NCBI RefSeq assembly: GCF_011751075.1
Contig: NZ_JAALLN010000024.1
Coordinates: 1-64,000, forward strand
DNA length: 64,000 bases
Direction of reading: 5' to 3'
From: Flavobacterium poyangense
GTDB taxonomy: Bacteria; Bacteroidota; Bacteroidia; Flavobacteriales; Flavobacteriaceae
Part shown: positions 60,269 through 64,000 of the stretch, piece after piece
How positions within the stretch are numbered: position 1 is the stretch's first letter
Layout of the letters: each line of letters begins with the position of its first letter
Program-made: the position numbers and the translations under genes
The notes under the pieces: generated by a model
What the model saw: only the letters and a program-made list of their open reading frames with translations
Database searches by the model: none
Told to the model about the DNA's origin: nothing

Positions 60269-61339
60269 TTAAACTTTACTTTCAAGTGCCTTCATTACAT
60301 CTACTAAAACCTGAACACTTTCGATCGGCATAGCATTGTAAATAGAAGCTCTGTAACCACCCACAGAACGGTGACCCGGTAATCCTGAGATATTAGCTTC
60401 TTTCCATAAAGCATCAAAAGTGGCTGCGTGATCCGGATTGTTTAAAAGGAAAGTAACATTCATTTTAGAACGATCTTCAACGGCTGCTGCTCCTTTGAAT
60501 AATGGGTTTCTGTCGATTTCAGCATAAAGCAAAGCAGCTTTTGCATCGTTTAATTTTTCAACGGCTGCAACACCACCTTTACTTTTAATCCATTGTAAAG
60601 TCAATAGCGATACATAAACAGCAAAAACAGGTGGAGTATTGTACATACTTTCTGCTTTAATATGTTTCGCGTAATCTAACATACTTGGGATTGTTCTTCC
60701 GGTTTTTTCTAAAATTTCTTCTTTAACCACAACCAGAGTTGTTCCTGCAGGCCCCATGTTTTTTTGAGCTCCGGCATAAATTAGGTCAAATTTAGAGAAA
60801 TCTAAATCACGTGAAAAAATATCTGAACTCATATCGCAAACTACAGGAACGTTTGTAGTTGGGAATTCATTCATTTGAGTTCCAAAAATGGTATTGTTAC
60901 TGGTGCAGTGAAAATAATCTGAATCAGTTGGTATTTCGTAACCTTTTGAAATATGGTTGTAATTTTCTTCTTTTGACGAACCAACAACAATTGTTTCTCC
61001 AAAATTTTTGGCTTCTTTTATCGCAGCTGCTGCCCAGGTTCCGGAATCTAAATAAGCGGCTTTTCCGTTTTCTTTCATCAAATTATACGGAGCCATTAAG
61101 AATGCGGTACTGGCACCACCTTGTAAAAATAAGGCTTGGTACCCTTTTCCCTGAAGTCCAAGTAATTCCAAAGCAAGCGAACGAGCTTCTTCCATTACAG
61201 CAACAAAATCTTTGCTTCGGTGTGAGATTTCAAGAATAGAAAGTCCTGAATCATTAAAATTTAAAATTGCTTGTGATGCCTTCTCAAAAACTTCTTGAGG
61301 TAAGATACTTGGTCCTGCGCTGTAGTTGTGTTTTTTCAT
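60269..61339 (-). CDS. serC: Phosphoserine aminotransferase
   Basis: 356 residues. Fold-type I PLP transaminase with the Schiff-base Lys193 in YAGAQKNMGPAGT; the substrate/PLP residues around NYSAGPSILP (N-terminus), QGGASTAFLMAP and STWAAAAIKEA are present. Converts 3-phosphohydroxypyruvate to phosphoserine using glutamate. Lies between the acyl-CoA reductase gene (94 bases upstream) and serA (124 bases downstream), all minus-strand. Confidence 0.95.
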   Translation of the reverse strand: MKKHNYSAGPSILPQEVFEKASQAILNFNDSGLSILEISHRSKDFVAVMEEARSLALELLGLQGKGYQALFLQGGASTAFLMAPYNLMKENGKAAYLDSGTWAAAAIKEAKNFGETIVVGSSKEENYNHISKGYEIPTDSDYFHCTSNNTIFGTQMNEFPTTNVPVVCDMSSDIFSRDLDFSKFDLIYAGAQKNMGPAGTTLVVVKEEILEKTGRTIPSMLDYAKHIKAESMYNTPPVFAVYVSLLTLQWIKSKGGVAAVEKLNDAKAALLYAEIDRNPLFKGAAAVEDRSKMNVTFLLNNPDHAATFDALWKEANISGLPGHRSVGGYRASIYNAMPIESVQVLVDVMKALESKV

Positions 61340-61433
61340 GGTTGTTTTTAATAGTCGAGAATTTTAAAAGAAGCAAATTTCGGCAATAGGAGCTGAAAAA
61401 GCGATAAATTATTGAAAATAATTAAACATTTTT

Positions 61434-62498
61434 TTAATTTGTTGTTAACAAAAACGTTATAGTATCTACGTTATCTGCATAATCCCACAGTTGCGGATTT
61501 TGTGTTTGCCCGAAAGTAATGCTGTTTTTCAGTAAATCGTTGCTAACGATACACTGAATTTGCTCAGCATCAGCCTGAAGACGTTTTTCTAAATCTTCAA
61601 TATTGTCGTAGAATTCATAAAAAACACTCGAAATAGGAGAGGCGTAACTTGAGTCTTCTTTGATGGTCAGGAAACCATTATCGAGTAATTTAAAATTGCT
61701 CATTAAAAACACAGCTTTGTTGTAGTCGTAGTTGTTTGCGTATTTTTCGTAATGTATCACATCCTGATACTTGAAAATGGCTTCAAAAAAAGCATCAAAA
61801 GAATATCCTTTTGGCACAAAAAGTTTTGAAACATTGCGACATCCCAGACCAAAATATCTGAAAATATCTTCCCCTAAAGCTTCTAATTGCTCTTTGGTTT
61901 CTTTTCCGTTTAAAACAGCAACCGAATTTCTGTTTTTTCGAATAATCGATGGCTTGTCTTTAAAATAATATTCAAAATAACGAGCGGTATTATTACTTCC
62001 TGTGGCAATTACAGTATCAAAGTTTTCTAATTTTCCTTCAACAAAAGTGATTTTATCTTTGAAATCAGGGTTAACGGCAATAATGTATTTTGCTAAAAAA
62101 GGCAATAAATGCTGGTCGTTGGAAGATGTTTTTACAATAGCACGATTTCCTGTTATTAAAACAGATAAAAAATCATGAAAACCGACCAATGGTATATTTC
62201 CGGCTAATATCAAAGCTACGGTTTTGTCATTTTGAGTAGAGTCTAAAGCATAAGAAGAAAGCCATTTTGTAATGTTTTCTTCTGTTAAAGCAGCTGCCCA
62301 GGATTGAACGGCAAAATAAACCTGTTCGGGAGTATACCAGCCATTATGAGATTGCGATAAGTGAATCAGTTTTTCGAAATCATCAAAAAATAAATCGTTG
62401 TGCAAAACATCCGATTTTTTAGTTGTTTCCTTTTCAGAAAATTGCGCTAAGAATTTTCCTAATTCAACAAAAACACTTTTTTTTGTTTCTAATGTCAT
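61434..62498 (-). CDS. Acyl-CoA reductase, LuxC-like
   Basis: 354 residues. LuxC-type fold: nucleotide-binding ILAGNIPLVGFHDFLSVLIT (about 97-116), TGSNNTARYFEYYF, and the acyl-accepting Cys220 in FGLGCRNVSKLFVPKG. It would reduce an acyl-thioester to an aldehyde with NADPH; the substrate is unknown. The minus-strand promoter at 62537-62567 lies just upstream, back to back with the ferredoxin promoter. First gene of the unit with serC and serA. Confidence 0.87.
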   Translation of the reverse strand: MTLETKKSVFVELGKFLAQFSEKETTKKSDVLHNDLFFDDFEKLIHLSQSHNGWYTPEQVYFAVQSWAAALTEENITKWLSSYALDSTQNDKTVALILAGNIPLVGFHDFLSVLITGNRAIVKTSSNDQHLLPFLAKYIIAVNPDFKDKITFVEGKLENFDTVIATGSNNTARYFEYYFKDKPSIIRKNRNSVAVLNGKETKEQLEALGEDIFRYFGLGCRNVSKLFVPKGYSFDAFFEAIFKYQDVIHYEKYANNYDYNKAVFLMSNFKLLDNGFLTIKEDSSYASPISSVFYEFYDNIEDLEKRLQADAEQIQCIVSNDLLKNSITFGQTQNPQLWDYADNVDTITFLLTTN

Positions 62499-62502
62499 AA
62501 TG

Positions 62503-62534
62503 TTTGTTTATGAATTGTTTTGATTGTAATTTTG
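62503..62534 (+). promoter_or_regulatory. Promoter of the ferredoxin gene
   Basis: TTG at 62503-62505, 21-base spacer, TAATTTTG at 62527-62534. The leader is about 93 bases. It overlaps the region of the divergent promoter at 62537-62567. Confidence 0.65.
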
Positions 62535-62536
62535 CA

Positions 62537-62567
62537 CAAAAATAAGCTATATTAAGTTATAAGGCAA
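62537..62567 (-). promoter_or_regulatory. Promoter of the acyl-CoA reductase operon
   Basis: Read on the minus strand: TTG at 62567-62565, 20-base spacer, TATTTTTG at 62544-62537. The -7 elements of the two divergent promoters are only 2 bases apart, so they may compete. Confidence 0.65.
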
Positions 62568-62633
62568 AGGAGAATAAAATCTTATACAGATTATTTCTAG
62601 GCTTGTAACTTTTAACTCGTAACTACTATAAAA

Positions 62634-62984
62634 ATGGCAATAATTATAACCGACGAATGTATTAACTGTGGGGCCTGCGAACCGGAATGCCCAAATACAG
62701 CAATTTATGAAGGAGCGGATGATTGGAGATACAAAGATGGTACAAGCCTGTCAGGAAAGATAATTTTACCGGATGGAACTGAAGTGGATGCCGATGATGC
62801 GCAAACTCCAATTTCTGACGAAGTATATTACATCGTTCCGGGGAAATGTACAGAATGTAAAGGTTTTCATGACGAACCTCAGTGTGCTGCTGTATGCCCG
62901 GTTGATTGTTGTGTACCGGATGATAATCATGTAGAAGATGATGAAACCTTATTAGCGCGTCAGGCATTTTTGCATAACGAATAG
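62634..62984 (+). CDS. 2[4Fe-4S] ferredoxin, Alvin type
   Basis: 116 residues. First cluster motif C-I-N-C-G-A-C-E-P-E-C-P at about 10-21, second C-T-E-C with an eight-residue insert before C-A-A-V-C-P (about 80-97). The longer second motif and extended C-terminus mark the Allochromatium-type family of low-potential ferredoxins. Divergent from and back-to-back with the LuxC-like reductase gene, which it may supply with electrons. Followed by a terminator at 63008. Confidence 0.93.
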   Translation: MAIIITDECINCGACEPECPNTAIYEGADDWRYKDGTSLSGKIILPDGTEVDADDAQTPISDEVYYIVPGKCTECKGFHDEPQCAAVCPVDCCVPDDNHVEDDETLLARQAFLHNE

Positions 62985-63007
62985 TTCTTATAAGTTTTAA
63001 ATACAAG

Positions 63008-63040
63008 AAAAATCCTAAGTTTTGAACTTAGGATTTTTTT
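63008..63040 (+). terminator. Rho-independent terminator of the ferredoxin gene
   Basis: AATCCTAAGTT (63011-63021) and AACTTAGGATT (63025-63035) pair around a 3-base loop, with A- and T-runs on either side. It starts 24 bases past the stop. Confidence 0.9.
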
Positions 63041-63150
63041 TTACAAGCTATTTCTTATTTTGTTTTTGTATTGTATTGGAATTTAAGGATTTAATTTAGT
63101 TAATTTGGCAAATTTTTTTAACATTTGTTGGATAATCTTAAAAACTGCCT

Positions 63151-64000
63151 ATGAGGAGATTTTTACTTCTGTTTTTTGTATTCTTTAGTGTTGGTGTTTT
63201 AGCTCAAAACACAGAATATTCTATTGTGGTAAAGGACCTTGAGACACAGTTGCCTATAGAAAACGTATCGGTTGTGATTATGAAAACCAAGCAAATTTTA
63301 TTAAGTAATGAAGAAGGTAAAGTTACTTTTATAGTTAACGGTGCTACAAATGTTCAGGTTTCAGAAGCAGATCACGAAAGTTTAACCGTTCGATGGACTG
63401 TTTTAAAAGAAAGCGGCTTTGTTGTTTATTTAAAAAGCAGGCATAGTAAATTAGATGAAATTGTTTTGTCTAAAGAGTCACCTCAAAAAACACTGCAAAA
63501 GATTATTTCGAGCTCAAGAAAAAAACTGGCGATGCCTTATCGGTTAAAAGTGTATGTGAGGGAATTTTTCAGTCTTGATAATAAATATTCGTATTATAAT
63601 GATGGACTTGTGAATTTTCAGTTTGCTGTGAATCAGAAAAAAGTGAATACTACATTACTGGTAGAGCAAAATCGCTCGTATGGTTTATTGGAAAACGATG
63701 TAAGTGCTGATTTAAAAGGATACAATTTGAATAATATCATGGAGAACTATTCAAATTTAAGTTATTTGGATCCTCTCTTAAATTCAAAAGCAAAAAAAGA
63801 ATATGATTTTATTACCAAAGGGCATCCTTCTAATGCAGACTATTATATAATGAATGTTAGTCCTAGGGATAAAGCTAAAATTGCGGTAGATAATTTCGAA
63901 ATTGTTTACGATCCGGTAAAAAAAGTAATTATGGAGTTCTCGATTAGTATTAGTCCGGGGATATTAGCCCAAAAAGTAGATGATACAACTGTTGGTGCTA
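63151..64000 (+). CDS. Secreted CarboxypepD_reg-like protein, cut by window end
   Basis: Open from ATG 63151 to the last base (283 codons). Signal peptide (RRFLLLFFVFFSVGVLAQ), then a beta-sandwich start (TEYSIVVKDLETQLPIENVS, then LLSNEEGKVTFIVNG). The later part has VYVREFFSLDNKYSYYNDGL, repeated in many Bacteroidota outer-membrane proteins of unknown function with a CarboxypepD_reg-like head. It resembles the gene at 9831 in its signal and head. The C-terminus lies outside the window. Confidence 0.75.
   Translation, partial: MRRFLLLFFVFFSVGVLAQNTEYSIVVKDLETQLPIENVSVVIMKTKQILLSNEEGKVTFIVNGATNVQVSEADHESLTVRWTVLKESGFVVYLKSRHSKLDEIVLSKESPQKTLQKIISSSRKKLAMPYRLKVYVREFFSLDNKYSYYNDGLVNFQFAVNQKKVNTTLLVEQNRSYGLLENDVSADLKGYNLNNIMENYSNLSYLDPLLNSKAKKEYDFITKGHPSNADYYIMNVSPRDKAKIAVDNFEIVYDPVKKVIMEFSISISPGILAQKVDDTTVGA

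Overview
The window looks like chromosomal DNA of a Flavobacterium-type member of the Flavobacteriaceae (Bacteroidota). This rests on several things: strongly AT-rich sequence; promoters of the Bacteroidota type (TTG, 17-23 bases, TAnnTTTG); frequent TTG starts; many lipoprotein signals; and family-typical genes such as DUF3810, DUF4834, a BatA-like protein, a DHCW-motif cupin, a LuxC-like acyl-CoA reductase beside serC/serA, and a 7TM-AraC regulator. I cannot name the species. No rRNA, tRNA, CRISPR array, prophage or intact insertion sequence is visible.

Layout. 0-10 kb: a DUF4268 protein, Nudix hydrolase, PlsC-like acyltransferase, an ECF sigma factor with a membrane partner, a DUF3810 metalloprotein, a PepD-type dipeptidase, a cupin, and a DUF389 membrane protein with a 36-residue Lys-rich protein just behind it. 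10-21 kb: a DEAD-box helicase with RNA-binding tail, RdgB overlapping a DUF2809 gene, an FMN/Fe-S glutamate-synthase-like protein, an NYN protein, and an alpha-oxoamine synthase that may be the sulfonolipid (capnine) enzyme. 21.7-27.9 kb: one tight plus-strand operon for cell-surface glycans (DUF4834, YfhO, glycosyltransferase, flippase), with a toxin-antitoxin-like small protein plus nucleotidyltransferase in its middle. 28-38 kb: an MscS channel, UvrA, a second ECF sigma factor with a 47-residue follower, a TPR protein, endonuclease III and Bcp peroxidase. 38-50 kb: a conserved unknown 486-residue protein, MBL hydrolase, lipoproteins, an isochorismatase-fold hydrolase, then a minus-strand cluster BatA-like / dihydroorotase-like / DUF4870-like / esterase, a lactonase, and a DEAD-box helicase with a DEFD motif. 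51-53 kb: a gene-poor accessory stretch full of repeats holding one orphan gene. 53-64 kb: 7TM-AraC regulator and serine hydrolase, TIGR02757, LolD, small membrane proteins and lipoproteins, a DUF937 protein, serA, serC, LuxC-like reductase, ferredoxin, and a CarboxypepD_reg-like protein cut by the window end.

The most unusual material lies between genes. Several families of imperfect palindromes recur: (R1) TCACGCAGATTT... hairpins at 14.5, 14.7, 38.25 and 55.3 kb; (R2) TAACCGCAAAG... palindromes; (R3) about 100-bp elements with 28-bp inverted ends TGTCATTTCGAC...GAATGACA at 30.3, 45.9, 51.2, 52.2, 52.5 and 52.6 kb; (R4) AAATTCCAAATTCC repeats, one of which forms a terminator; and a MITE-like element at 48.0 kb. 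Terminator hairpins share a core whose outer base pairs differ in a compensatory way. The best candidates for something undescribed are the 54-residue/nucleotidyltransferase pair, the metal-ligand-less dihydroorotase paralogue, and the nested R1/R2 palindromes.
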